Both the position numbers and the translations under genes were made by a program. This document shows positions 44,496-56,944 of a stretch of DNA of 64,000 nt, piece after piece. How positions within the stretch are numbered: position 1 is the first letter of the stretch; every line of letters begins with the position of its first letter. Under the pieces are notes generated by a model. That model was not told the origin of the DNA. It saw nothing but the letters and a program-made list of their open reading frames with translations, and did no database searches. The stretch is taken from positions 71,285,464 to 71,349,463 of the forward strand of contig NC_089224.1 of NCBI RefSeq assembly GCF_963924675.1. The letters run 5' to 3'. Source of the DNA: Phocoena phocoena (lineage: Eukaryota > Chordata > Mammalia > Artiodactyla > Phocoenidae).

Positions 44496-45508
44496 TTTCC
44501 CAATTGACGGCTGCTTAAAAGAAGAAAACTCTTAGTTCTCAAATTACCAACAATATTAAAATGCAAAGTATAGACTCTAAAGAGCAAGGTTCAAAAGAAA
44601 AGTCTACTGTCGCAACTACCATGTTTAAAAGAAAATATCACCATCCAGAGGGCTCAGAAGAAAAGAATACTCTAAAAATAATTCACTGAAAGGCACAGGT
44701 GAAAATTTTGGTGAACTGTCTAGCATCCTTTGTAAAATGTGAATAGATATGTACTCTACTAAAGGGAAAAAAACCTAAACTAGGTAAAGAGAATCCAAAT
44801 TGCTGCATGTTAAGTAAAATAGCAAGGGGCTATGTGGGAACTCTCCATACTATCCAGAGAGTTTCTGTAAATATACAACCATTCTAAAATTAAAAGTTTA
44901 ATTAAAAAAACCAGAAGAATGGTAAACAGAATTCAAGAGCACACTAACCTCTGCTGAAGCCACTTCATGGCTTCTCCTTGGCATATTTGAATTGCTAGCA
45001 TCATTACTCTTGTGCTTTGGGGCCATTATTAAGTAAAATAAGGGTGAATTAGGCACGAGCACTGCAATACCGTGACAGTCAATCTGATAACCAAGTCAGC
45101 CACTAAGTGACTAACAGACCAGATATGTGGGACAAAGAGATGATTTCACGTCTGGGGCAGGATGGAGCGGGAAACCATGAGATTTCATCATGATACTCAG
45201 AATGATGCACAATTTAAAACTTATGAATTGTTTATTTCCGGAATTTTCAATTTAATATTTTCAGACTGCACTTGGCAACAGGTAACTGAAACCACAGAAG
45301 GTGAAGCTGTGGGGGGAGGAGGGACTACTGTACAAAAATGAAGAGCTAGAGCCTAGAATGAATGCAATAGCAGAAAAAAGTCTTTCCTGGGTTGAGGGAA
45401 CAGCTATATATTGAACAAGCTCACTCCAGGCAAAACTAATTAAGAGGCATATTTCTAGATACAGACTGGAAAAGAGACAAAATACCTTACTGGTATTCAG
45501 ACCAAATA
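44496..45508. other. No recognised feature
   Basis: No gene or confidently recognised repeat. Confidence 0.45.
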
Positions 45509-45734
45509 AAAGAAAACATTTTTTTAAATTTAATTAATTTATTTTTTTATGCAGCAGGTTCTTATTAGTTACCTATTTTATACATATTAGAGTATATATG
45601 TCAATCCCAATCTCCCAATTCATCCCACCACCACCACACCCCCCGACTCTTTCCCCCCTTGGTGTCCATACGTTTGTTCTCTACATCTGTGTCCCTTTTT
45701 CTGCCTTGCAAACCGGTTCATCTGTACCATTTTT

Positions 45735-48700
45735 CTAGATTCCACATATATGCATTAATGTACGATATTTGTTTTCCTCTTTCTGACTTACTTCACTCTG
45801 TATGACAGTCTCTAGGTCCATCTGCATCTCTGCAAATGACCCAATTTCGTTCCTTTTTTTGGCTGAGTAATATTCCATTGTATATGTATACGGCATCTTC
45901 TTTATCTGTTCGTCTGTCCATGGGCATTTAGGTTGTTTCCATGACCTGGCTGTTGTAAATAGCGCTGCAGTGAACACTGTGGTACATGACTTTTTGAATC
46001 ATGGTTTTCTCTGGGTATATGCCCAGGAGCGGGATTGCTGGATCATATGGTAATTCTGTTTTCAGTTTTTTAAGGAACCTCCATACTGTTCTCCATAGTG
46101 GCTGTATCAACTTACATTCCCACCAACAGTGCAAGAGGGTTCCCTTTTCTCCACACCCTCTCCAGCATTTGTTCTTTGTAAATTTTCTGATGATGCCCAT
46201 TCTAACTGGTGTAAGGTGATACCTCATTGTAGTTTTGATTTGCATTTCTCTAATAATTAGTGATGCTGAGCAGCTTTTCATGTGCCTCTTGGCCATCTGC
46301 ATGCCTTCTTTGGAAAAATGTCTGTTTGAGTCTTCCGCCCATTTTTTGATTCAGTTGTTTGTTTTTTTAATATTGAGCTGCATGAGCTATTTATATATTT
46401 TGGAGATTAATCCTTTGTCCATTGATTCGTTTGCAAATATTTTCTCCCATTCTGAGGGTTGTCTTTTTGTCTTGTTTATAGTTTCCTTCGCTGTGCAAAA
46501 GCTTTTAAGTTTCATTAGGTCCCATTTGTTTATTTTTGTTTTTATTTCTGTTACTCTAGGAGGTAGGTCAAAAAAGATCTTGCTGTGATTTATGTCAAAG
46601 AGTGTTCTTCCTATGTTTTCCTCTAAGAGTTTTATAGTGTCTGGTCTTACATTTAGGTCTTCAATCCATTTTGAGCTTATTTTTGTGTATGGTGTTAGGG
46701 AGTGTTCTAATTTCATTGTTTTACATGTAGCTGTCCAGTTTTCCTAGCACCACTTATTGAAGAGACTGTCTTTTCTCCATCGTATATCCTTGCCTACTTT
46801 GTCATAGATTAGGTGACCATAGGTGCGTGAGTTTATCGCTGGGATTCCTATCCTGTTCCATTGATCTATATTTCTGTTTTTCTGCCAGTACCATATTGTC
46901 TTGATTACTGTAGGTTTGTAGTATAGTCTGAAGTCAGAGAGTCTGATTCCTCCAGCTCCGTTATTTTCCCTCAAGATTGCTTTGGCAATTCAGGGTCTTT
47001 TGTGTCTCCATACAAATTTTAAGATTTTTTTGTTCTAGTTCTGTTAAAAAAAAAAATGCCATTGGTAATTTGATAGGGATTACATTGAATCTGTAGATTG
47101 CTTTGGGTAGAATAATCATTTTGACAGTACTGATTCTTCCAATCCACGAACATGGTATATCTCTCCATCTGTTTGTGTCATCTTTGATTTCTTTCATCAG
47201 CGTCTTATACTTTTCTGAGTACAGGTCTTTTACTTCCTTAGGTAGGTTTGTTCCTAGCTATTTAATTCTTTTTGTTGCAATGGTGAAGGGGATTGTTTCC
47301 TTAATTTCTCCCTCTGATCTTTCATTGTTAATGTATAAGAATGCAAGAGATTTCTGTGCATTAATTTTGTATCCGGTAACGTTACCAAATTCATTGATTA
47401 GCTCTAGTAGTTTTCTGGTGGCATCTTTAGGATTCTCTGTGTATAGTATCATGTCATCTGCAAACAGTGACACCTTTACTTCTTCTTTTCCGATTTGGAT
47501 TCCTTTTATTTCTTTTCCTTCTCTGATTGCTGTGGCTAAAACTTCCAAAACTATGTTGAATAATAGTGGTGAGAGTGGACAACCTTGTCTTGTTCCTGAT
47601 CTTAGAGGAAATGGTTTCAGTTTTTCACCATTGAGAACTATGTTGGCTGGGAGTTTGTCATATATAGCCTTTATTATGTTGAGGTAGGTTCCCTCTGTGC
47701 CCTCTTTCTGTAGAGTTTTTATCGTAAATCGGTGTTGAATTTTGTCAAAAGCTTTTTCTGCATCTGTTGAGATGATCATATGGTTCTTATTCTTCAGTTT
47801 GTTAATATGGTGTATCACACTGATTGATTTGCGTATATTGACAAATCCATGCATTCCTGGGATAAATCCCACTTGATCATGGTGTATGATCCTTTTACTG
47901 TGTTGTTGGATTCTGCTTGCTAGTATTTTGTTGAGGAGTTTTGCATCTATGTTCATCAGTGATATTGGCCTGTAGTTTTCTTTCTTTGTGACATCTTTGT
48001 CTGGTGTTTGGGTATCAGGGTAATGGTGGCCTCGTAGAATGAGTGTGGGAGTGTTCCTTCCTCTGAAGTTTCTGGAAGAGTTTGAAAAGGATGGGTGTTA
48101 GCTCTTCTCTAAATGTTTGATAGAATTTACCTGTGAAGTCATCTGGTCCTGGGCTTTTGTTTGTTGAAAGATTTTTAATCACAGTTTCAATTTCAGTGCT
48201 TGTGATTGGTTTGTTCATATTTTCTGTTTCTTCCTGGTTCAGTCTTGGAAGGTTATACCGTTCTAAGAATTTGTCCGTTTCTTCTAGGTTGTCCATTTTA
48301 TTGGCATGGTGTTGCTTGTAGTAGCCTCTTATGATGCTTATGTTTCTGTGGTGTCCATTTTAACTTCTCCTTTTTCATTTCTGATTTTACTGATTTGAGT
48401 CATCTCCCTCTTTTTCTTGATGAGTCTGACTAAAGGCTTATCAATTTTGTTTATCTTCTCAAAGAACCAGCGTTTAGTTTTATTGATCTTTGCTATTGTT
48501 TTCTTTGTTTCTATTTCTGCTCTGATCTTTGTGATTTCTTTCCTTCTACTAACTTTAGGTTTTGTTTGTGCTTCTTTCTCTAGTTCCTTTAAGTGTAAGG
48601 TTAAATTGTTTATTTGAGATTTTTCTTGTTTCTTGAGGTTGGATTGTATTGCTATAAACTTCCCTCTTAGAACTGCTTTTGCTGCATCCCATAGGTTTTG

Positions 48701-49556
48701 GGTCATCATGTTTTCATTGTCATTTGTCTCCAGGTATTTTTTGATTTTCTCTTTAGTTTCTTCAGTGATCTCTTGGTTATTTAGTAATGTATTGTTTAGC
48801 CTCCATATGTTTGTATTTTTTATGTTTTTTTTCCTGTAATTTATTTCTAATCCTATAGCATTGTGGTCAGAAAAGATGCTTTATATGATTTCAATTTTCT
48901 TAAATTTACCAAGGCTTGATTTGTGACCCAAGATGTGATGTATGCTGGAGAATGTTCCATGTGCCCTTGAGAAGATACTGTAATCTGCTGTTTTCATATG
49001 GAATGTCCTATAAATATCAATTAAATCTATCTGGTCTATTGTGTCATTTAAAGCTTCTTTTTACTTATTAATTTTCTGTCTGTATGATCTGTCCATTGGT
49101 GTAAGTGAGGTGTTAAAAGTCCCCCACTATTATTGTGCTACTGTCTATTTTCTCTTTTATAGATGTTAGCATTTGCCTTATGTATTGGTTGGGTGCATAT
49201 ATATTTATAATGGTTATATCTTCTTCTTGGATTGATCCCTTGATCATTATGTAGTGTCCTTCCTTGCCTCTTATAACATTCTTTATTTTAAAGAATGTTA
49301 ATTTGAGAATGTCTATTTTATCTGATACAAGTATTGCTACTCCAGCTTTCTTTGGATTTCCATTTGCATGGAATTTATTTTTCCACCCCCTCACTTTCAG
49401 TCTGTATGTGTCCTCAGGTCTGAAGTGGGTATCTTGTAGACACCATATATATGGCTCTTATTTTTGTATCCACTCAGCGAGCCTGTGTCTTTTGGTTGGA
49501 GCATTTAATACATTCACATGTAAGGTAATCATTGATACGTATGTTTCTAGTACCAT
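45735..49556 (-). pseudogene. L1 E ORF2 remnant (endonuclease, RT, C-terminal domain)
   Basis: This is the expected ORF2 span, from ATG at 49556 to a stop at 45735. The endonuclease frame is partial (49113-49394, ending at GDF of the GDFN motif). The RT frame is open over 232 codons (47258-47956), with [13 protein letters not shown] and FADD at 47453-47464. Further pieces are 46961-47197, 46744-46974 and 46387-46716, then the Cys-rich [20 protein letters not shown] block (45928-46302) and [16 protein letters not shown] at the end. Many frame changes make it inactive. It is the same domain order as L1 C on the opposite strand. Confidence 0.92.
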
Positions 49557-49614
49557 TTTCCTAATTGTTTTGGGTTTGTTTTTGTAGGTCCTTTTCTTCT
49601 CTTGTGTTTCCCAG

Positions 49615-50536
49615 TTAGAGAAGTTCCTTTAGCATTTGTTGTAGAGCTGGTTTTGTGGTGCTGAATTTTCTTAGCTTTTGCTTGTCTGTAAAGCTTTTGA
49701 TTTCTCCATCGAGTCTGAATGAGACCCTTGCTGGGTAGAGTAATCCTGGCTGTAGGTTCTTCCCTGTCATCACTTTAAGTATATCATGCCACTCCCTTCT
49801 GGCTTGTAGAGTTTCTGCTGAGAAATCAGCTGTTAACCTTATTGGAGTTCCCTTGTATGTTATTTATCATTTTTCCCTTGCTGCTTTTAATAATTTTTCT
49901 TTGTCTATAATTTCTGTCAATTTGATTACTATGTGTCTCGATGTGTTTCTCCTTGGGTTTATCCTGCCTGGCACTCTCTGTCTTCCTGGACTTGAGTGGC
50001 TATTTCCATTCCCATGTTAGGGAAGTTTTCGACTATAATCTCTTCAAATATTTTCTTGGGTCCTTTCTCTCTTCTCCTTCTGGGACCCCTATAATGCGAA
50101 TGTGGGTGCATTTAATGTTGTCCCGGAGATATCTTAGGCTGTCTTCATTTCTTTTCATTCATTTTTTTCTTTATTCTGTTCCACAGCAGTGAATTCCACC
50201 ATTCTATCTTCCAGGTCACTTATCTGTTCTTCTGCCTCAGTTATTCTGCTATAGATTCCTTCTAGTGTAGTTTTCATTTCAGTTATTGTATTGTTCATTT
50301 CTGTTTGTTCTTTAATTCTTCTAGGTGTTTGTCCTTTAATTCTTCTAGGTCTTTGTTAAACATTTCTTGCATCTTCTCGATCTTTGCCTCCATTCTTTTT
50401 CCGAGGTCCTGGATCATCTTCACTATCATTATTCTGAATTCTGTTTCTGGAAGGTTGCCTATCTCCACTTCATTTAGTTGTTTTACTGGGGTTTTACTTT
50501 TTCCTTCATCTGGTACATAGTCCTCTGCCTTTTCAT
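49615..50536 (-). pseudogene. L1 E ORF1 remnant
   Basis: Expected start ATG at 50536 and stop TAA at 49617-49615. A frameshift just after the start moves the reading into a frame entered from the 5'UTR (50295-50777). That frame carries the coiled-coil-type segment EFRIMIVKMIQDLGKRMEAK. LEELKDKH and LEELKNKQ at its end show a small internal duplication. Downstream homology continues in other frames. Confidence 0.87.
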
Positions 50537-51434
50537 TTTGTCTGTCTTTCTGTGAATGTGGTTTTTGTTCCACAGGCTGCTGGACTGTAGTTCTTCTTGC
50601 TTTTGCTGTCTGCCCTCTGGTGGATGAGGCTATCTGAGAGACTTGTGCAAGCTTCCTGATGGGAGGCCCTGCTGGTGGGTAGAGCTGGGTGTTGATCCTG
50701 TGGTCAGAGCTCAATAAAACTTTAATCCACTTGTCTGCTGATGAGTGGGGCTGGGTTGGTTGTTTGTCCTGAGGCAACCCAGCACCAGAGCCTACAGGCC
50801 CTTTGGTAGGGCTAATGGCAGACTCCTGGAGGGCTCACCAAGGAGTACTTCCCAGAACTTCTTCTGCCAGTGTCGTTGTCCCCGTGGTGAGCCACTGCTG
50901 CCCCCCAACAGTAGCAGCAGGAGACCTTCCAACAGTAACAGGTAGGTCTTGTTCAGTCTCCTATGGGGTCACTGCTCCTTCCCCCCTGGGTCCTGATGTG
51001 CACACTACTTTCTGTGTGCCCTCCAAGAGTGGAGTCTCTGTTTCCCCCAGTCCTGTCAAAGTCCTGCAGTCGAATTCTGCTAGCCTTCAATGTCTGATTC
51101 TCTGGGAATTCCTCCTCCCACTGCTAGACCTGCAGGTTGGGAAGCATGACATGGGCCTCAGAACCTTCACTCCATGGGTGGACTTCTGTGGTATACGTGT
51201 TCTCCAGTTTGTGAGTCACCCACCCAGCTGTTATGGGATTTGATTTTATTGTGATTACACCCCTCCTACCATCTCTTTGTGGCTTCTACATTGTCTTTGG
51301 ATGTGGGGTATCTTTTTTGATGAGTTGCAGTGTCTTCCTGTCAGTGATTTTTCAGCAGTTAGTTGTGATTCCGGTGCTCTTACAAGAGGGAGTGAGCGCA
51401 CGTCCTTCTACTCCACCATCTTGAACCAATCTCC
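50537..51434 (-). promoter_or_regulatory. L1 E 5'UTR (internal promoter region)
   Basis: About 0.9 kb upstream of ORF1, beginning GGAGATTGGTTCAAGATGGT. It is shorter than and unlike the first part of the L1 C 5'UTR, although the ORF1 parts are clearly homologous. Promoter role is L1 family knowledge. Confidence 0.65.
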
Positions 51435-51448
51435 AAAGAAAACATTTT

Positions 51449-52504
51449 AAATAAGAAGCAGTAATCAATTTACCACAAAATTCTTTTCTGTAAAAAGAAA
51501 AGAATTCCAGAAAAATAGTCGAACAACACCTGGAGTTCTAGGAGCAGTGCTAAGGCCCAATAATTATATAATTTAAAAATGCCATCCTTATAAAAAGGCA
51601 ATAGTAGGACATTCTCAGGTATTAAAAAGCCCAGGAAATAGGCTGCCCACTTACCCATCTTGAGAAAAAATATATTTAAGTCGTATTTCAATCAACTGAG
51701 ATGAAGCGATACTAAGTACTCCAGGACTTGGAAAATCATAGTATAAAAGGGCTGAGCAATATTAAATTTAAAAATATTGAAATAGTATTTTAAAGCTGTT
51801 TTAAAAAATGGAGTGGGGGAAGTGAAAAATAATTACTTCAAGAAAGATATGTAATTTATAAAAATTTCACACGTATTGTCTATATCATAAAAACGAACAT
51901 ATATAAACACATACATATCAGTGACTCCTAGAAAGACTGTCTTCTGCCACCCCTGATACCACCATTGACTAGAACCCTGCTCATCCCTTGCTACCAGTAC
52001 CAACAACTTCAACAACATGACCTGCCTAAGAGACCATCAGAAGATGTTATTTTACCTAAGTCACTTTGAGAAGCTCAAGACGTTGCGGTCATCTTTCTTC
52101 ACCTGGACACTCATCCCCACATAGCCCTGTAAATTCCTTACTCTGATCCAATGTCTTATTCTCCTCACCTTCACAAAACCTTCCACTGTCCACCAATCCC
52201 TATATATTCAGCTCTTTTCTGAATGATTCTTTTACCTCTTTAGTCTAAGACCTGATTCTCTCCTGTGCACATTGTTCCCTGTTATCCTTCCCCAAAGTAA
52301 CTATTTTTTTCTCCCACACCTGTCAGGGCCACTAGAGTTAGGACAGATATCCTCGTTTGTATTCATTCTTTGAAGATTTTATCACCTGGCTCACTGTCAC
52401 TTTTTCCAAAATTAGTCTTGTCATAAGTATTGATGAGCTCAGTATAAGTATCCTTGTAGATCAATCCAATAAACTGAAGAACAGTGATGGAAATGTTCTC
52501 TTTC
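51449..52504. other. No recognised feature
   Basis: AT-rich left part and pyrimidine-rich right part (about 52080-52330). The right part may be decayed L2 but I cannot place it. Confidence 0.4.
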
Positions 52505-52668
52505 TGCCTTAGCTAATATGGTAACCATTAGACACATGTGCTAGTAAGTACTTGAAATGTGACTAGTGCAAGTTGGGAACTAAAGTTTTCCTTTCATTTA
52601 ATTTTAATTAATTTAAATGGCCATGTGTGCTAGTGCCTACCATTGTGGGCAGCACAGACACCGATGAT
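52505..52668 (+). mobile_element. hAT-like MITE relic
   Basis: AGTACTTGAAATGTGACTAG, TTTAATTTTAATTAATTTAA and ATGGCCATGTGTGCTAGTGC resemble the short palindromic hAT-derived repeat (related type to that at 42900). The ends are eroded. Confidence 0.6.
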
Positions 52669-53599
52669 AATTTCAGTAGCCAGTGCTCTCAGGTGTTTGT
52701 CCTGTATTCTTCCAAGTGGCTTGTCCTCCATACTACATCAAGCGTCTACTTTCAAACCCTAGAACATGTTACCAATAACTACACCTCCTCCAAAAAGTTG
52801 ATTTCAGACAACCCCCACACCAACCACCATTCTCGCTCTTTACAACTTACTTGCTCTGGTAGACTCATCCCAAGAATTGCCCAGGTTCACCGGGTATATA
52901 TCTCCAGTTCCCTTGCCTCTCTCTCTCCATTTTACTAATGTGACAAAATACTGCCCTGATTAAATCAGCACTCAGGTGACTAAATGTGGCTGGCGAAAAA
53001 CACACAACCATGCCGACCTGTCTCAGTTTAAGTTTATATCCACCAACTTCAAGAGGGCTTTTACTTCTCTCAGTTTTACTACACCTCTCTAGTCCACTCG
53101 CTCTCGCTCTCCTAGACAGATGTGCTATGTCCAGTCCCAACTCCTCTAACTTTCAGCACCTCCTCCCACTGTGTATTCTCTGCCAAAGATTTGGTTCCTA
53201 TTTCACTAAGAAAATAGAAGTAATGAGCACAGAGTTTCTATAATGCTTCCAATGTTACATCTCCCAGCCCACCTGCATCTGTCACCAAATATTCTGCTTC
53301 TGTTTCTGTGTTGGATGTGCAGTGGATTCCAAGCCCCTATAGCAATTATCCCCCATATCTCCTGCATCATCAGTTTCTCCCTCTCTTTTGGATATCTCAT
53401 CAGTAGGCAAACAAGCTATAATACCTCCCACATTTTTAGCTTGGCTGCCAGGATTCCTTTCTTTCTTGATTCTCCTGCTAAAGCACTGGCTACTTCTTAG
53501 TCTCTTGCTGATCCCTCCTTATGTCCCAACTTCTAAACATGGAATTACTGCTGAGTTCACCCTTCTGATCCCATTTCCACCCACTCCTGGTAGCACATG
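52669..53599. other. Pyrimidine-rich sequence, possibly 5' L2 extension
   Basis: C/T-rich with short frames on both strands. Tone and position suggest upstream L2 sequence, but no block is conserved enough to be sure. Confidence 0.35.
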
Positions 53600-54556
53600 A
53601 ATCTGATATCATGACTTTAGGTGCTATCTTCGTGTCAATGAATCCCCAAATTTGTCTAGTGCAGCACATCCCTCTAAAGTCTAGGCTCACATTTCTAATT
53701 GCCTGCTCAACATCTCTGCTAGGGTATCTCACAGGCAATTCATATATAATACACCCAAAAGTGCTCCTCCCATAGTGTGCATCACCTCAGTGATGGCAAC
53801 ACCATCCTCTCAGTTGTTCAGACCAAAACCCTTGGAGGAAATCTCGAATCTCCTCTCTCTCTACATCCTATATCCAGACCAGTAGCAAACCCTATTCGCT
53901 GCTTTGCTTTCAAAGTTTATCTTGAATCCAGGCACTTCTTACCATTTTCACCACCATCATCCTTTATCTAGATTACTCCAATAATGCCCTACTATCGCTC
54001 TTTCCTTCTGAAGGCCAAATAATTATACTTTTATAACAAAAGTCAGATCCAGTCACTGCTCACCTCAAACTCTGCGATGACTCCCATCTTACCCAGAATA
54101 AAGGGCTTAGAAATGGGCTAGAAGGCCTTACATAATCTGGCCCCACTCCTGTCATCAACTCTGTGACCTCACATACTACAAATATCCCCCTAGCTTAGTC
54201 CCCTCTAGCTACCCTGCTTCTTGTGCATGTTATCCACATGATCTGCTACTTTTCTTCCTTCTTGTCTCTGCTAAATACTGCTTTATCATCGAGCCTTCCC
54301 TGACCACCTTATATATAATTTCAGCAATTCTCAGTCCCTGATGCACCACATCCCTTTTACCCTGCTTTATATTTCTTCATAACACATAACACCATCTGAG
54401 CTAACTCTGTCGCCAGGTCGTCTGTATATCTACAGTGATATCTACATAGTAGAGGGAGGGGGCATAGTTCTGAGGGTAGTAACTTTATATTTTTTCATGC
54501 TCTGTCTCTATTTTCTGGCACTTATTGGAAATCAATAAATATATTTTGAATGGCTG
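53600..54556 (+). mobile_element. L2 LINE 3' part (ORF2 end and 3'UTR)
   Basis: TGCTAGGGTATCTCACAGGC, then an open stretch with KTLGGNLESPLSLHPISRPV (the diverged L2 RT C-terminal block) and CTTACATAATCTGGCCCCAC. A 3' region with ACATAACACCATCTGAGCTA ends at AATCAATAAATATATTTTGA. It lies directly against the 5' side of L1 F. Confidence 0.85.
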
Positions 54557-55389
54557 TAAGAAAGATCCACACAGGAATTGGGTAGGAACGAAGAAAGCAA
54601 TCAGGTTGGGAACAGTACCCCTGGGAGGACCAGAAGAAGAGGAGTAATAAATGGGCTCAGAGATCTTCTGTGGGGAGTGAGTGATGAGAACCACATATTG
54701 GGTGCCCCAGGCCTGGGGTTTGACACCAGGAGGACGAGTCCCCTTAGATAGTTTGAAAGCCAGTGGGACTGACAGTGGGCTTGTAAGAAACCTAGACTCT
54801 GCTCTTGAAGAGCACATACACGCTTGCTTACTCCTGAAACGAGGCAGTGTAAGCAGATTGAAACTGCCCAGGACTCTGGCTGGTTTCCCGTGACTGCCTT
54901 GGTGCATGCCCTAGCCTGAACAGAGTGTCCACTCCAACACCACTCACCCCACGGCACAGCGCCACACTAGGGAAAGGGCTGCAGTGGCTGAGGGGAATGT
55001 GCAGTTGTGAGGAACAGAGCTGGCTTGTAACCAGAGCAGCATTTGAATGGTGTGAGGGTGGCTGCTACTGGGGCCTGAGGAGGCAGTGGGTTAGCAACTT
55101 GAGGCCCAACCCTGCCCACAACAGGGGAGTATTGGTCACTGAGAAGAGGAGAAGCTCCAGCTTACACCTGGCTCTGGCTTTATCTCCTCCATCTCTAGCC
55201 CCACCTCCTACCAAGGTGATAGCTGCCAGCACACCTGTGGGGGAGGGTGTGATTCATGCTCATATCAAATCCAGCTCTCCCACCAAAGCCACTGGATACA
55301 AGCAGACTGCATAGGGACACACCCATTCAAGGACACCATTTCAAGACCACAATAGGTAACTGTTTCAACTAATTTCATAGAGACAGAGA

Positions 55390-56245
55390 AATTTATTACA
55401 AGTGAAAGAACAAGAGAAAACCCCTGAAAAAAAACAACTAATGAAACAAATAATTTACTAGATAAAGAGTTCAAAGCATTAATAATAAGAATGCTACCTG
55501 AATTAAGGAAAAGAATAAATGAACACAGTGGGAATTTTAACAAGAGACAAGAGAATATAAAATAGAACCAGTCAAAACTGAAGAATACTATAACTGTAAT
55601 GAAAAACACACTAGAAGGAATTAATAGCAGACTAGGTAATATAGAAGAACACTGAAATGATCTCAAGATAGAATAATGGAAATCACTCAATCAGAACAAG
55701 AAAAATAAATTTTAAAATGAAAACAGCATGAGGGACCTCTGAGGCAACACCAAGCATACTAACATTCACATAATAGGGGTCCCAGATGGAGAAGAGAGAG
55801 AGAAAGGGGTTGAAAATGTATTTGATGAAATTACGGCTGAAAACTTCCCAAACCTGAATAAGGAAATAGATATCCAAGTAGAAGAAGCTAAAAAAGTCTC
55901 AAGCAAGATGAATCCAAACAGACCCACACCAAGGCATATCATAATTATAATGAAAAAAGTAAAGAGAGAATTCTAAAGGCAGCAAGAGAAAAACAAAGAA
56001 TCATATACAAGATAACCCCCATAAGGCTATTAGTTAATTTTTCTGCAGAAACTTTGCAGGCCAGAAGAGAGTGGCATGATATATTTAAAGTGCTCAAAGG
56101 GGAAAAACCTAAAACCTAGGATACTCTACCCGCAAGATTATTATTTAGAATTGAAGGAGAGGTAAAAAACTTATCAGACAAGCAAAAGCTAAGAGTTCAT
56201 AATACTAAACCTATGCTAAAAGAAATGTTAAAGAGTCTTCTCTAG
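55390..56245 (+). pseudogene. L1 F ORF1 remnant
   Basis: Homologous to the ORF1 of L1 C and E: GAAGGAATTAATAGCAGACT, ATAGGGGTCCCAGATGGAGA, GAAACTTTGCAGGCCAGAAG and the ending TTAAAGAGTCTTCTCTAG (stop at 56243-56245). The reading is interrupted by many stops, and no start codon is certain. Confidence 0.75.
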
Positions 56246-56350
56246 CTGAAAAAGAAAAGGCTACAACAAGAAATAAGAATCTTTAGAGAAGGAAAAATCC
56301 CACTGGTAAAGACAAATATGTAGTTAAAGGCTGTGGATCAATCACATTTT

Positions 56351-56552
56351 TTTTTTTTTTGCTGTACGCAGGCCTCTCACTGTCGTGGCCTCTCCCGTTG
56401 CGGAGCACAGGCTCCGGACGTGCAGGCTCAGTGGCCATGGCTCACGGGCCCAGCCACTCCATGACATGTGGGATCCTCCCAGACTGGGGCACAAACCCGT
56501 GTCCCCTGCATCGGCAGGTGGACCCTCAATCACTGCGCCACCAGGGAATCCC
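56351..56552 (-). mobile_element. CHR-type SINE, short subfamily, nested in L1 F
   Basis: T-run first, then the reverse-complemented body and head (GCGCCACCAGGGAATCCC). CAATCACATTTT is duplicated perfectly at 56339-56350 and 56553-56564. It interrupts L1 F between ORF1 and ORF2. Confidence 0.96.
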
Positions 56553-56944
56553 CAATCACATTTTAAAATAAGATAATACAAAATTTAAAAGACAAAAATT
56601 TTAATATCAAATAAAACTATAATAAACAGTAAAGGGATAAATCTGAAGGTATAAAATATGACATCAAAAACACAAAATTGGGGGAGTAAACAAAAATAGA
56701 TCCTTTACAGTGTGTTTGAATTTAAATGATTTCTAGTTTAAAAGAAGTAAATGTAGTTATAGGTCAGCATATATGAACCCCATGGTAACCACAAATCAAA
56801 ACTCTACAATAGGTACACAAAAACTGGAGAGAAAGAAAAACAAGCATACCACTAAAGAAAGTCATCAAACCACAAAAGGAGAAACTAAAAGAAGAATAAA
56901 GAACAGAGAAGAACTACAAAAACAACCAGAGAACAAGTAACAAA

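Larger units (their letters stand above)
45523..51434 (-). mobile_element. L1 E: near-full-length L1 with perfect 14-bp target-site duplication
   Basis: About 5.9 kb on minus with 5'UTR, ORF1, ORF2 and 3'UTR. AAAGAAAACATTTT is present at 45509-45522 and 51435-51448. The 5' end reads GGAGATTGGTTCAAGATGGT on the minus strand, like the intact start of other L1s, so it appears full length. The A-tail is short and degraded (TTTTTAAATTTAATTAATTT on plus). Both ORFs are broken. Confidence 0.96.
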
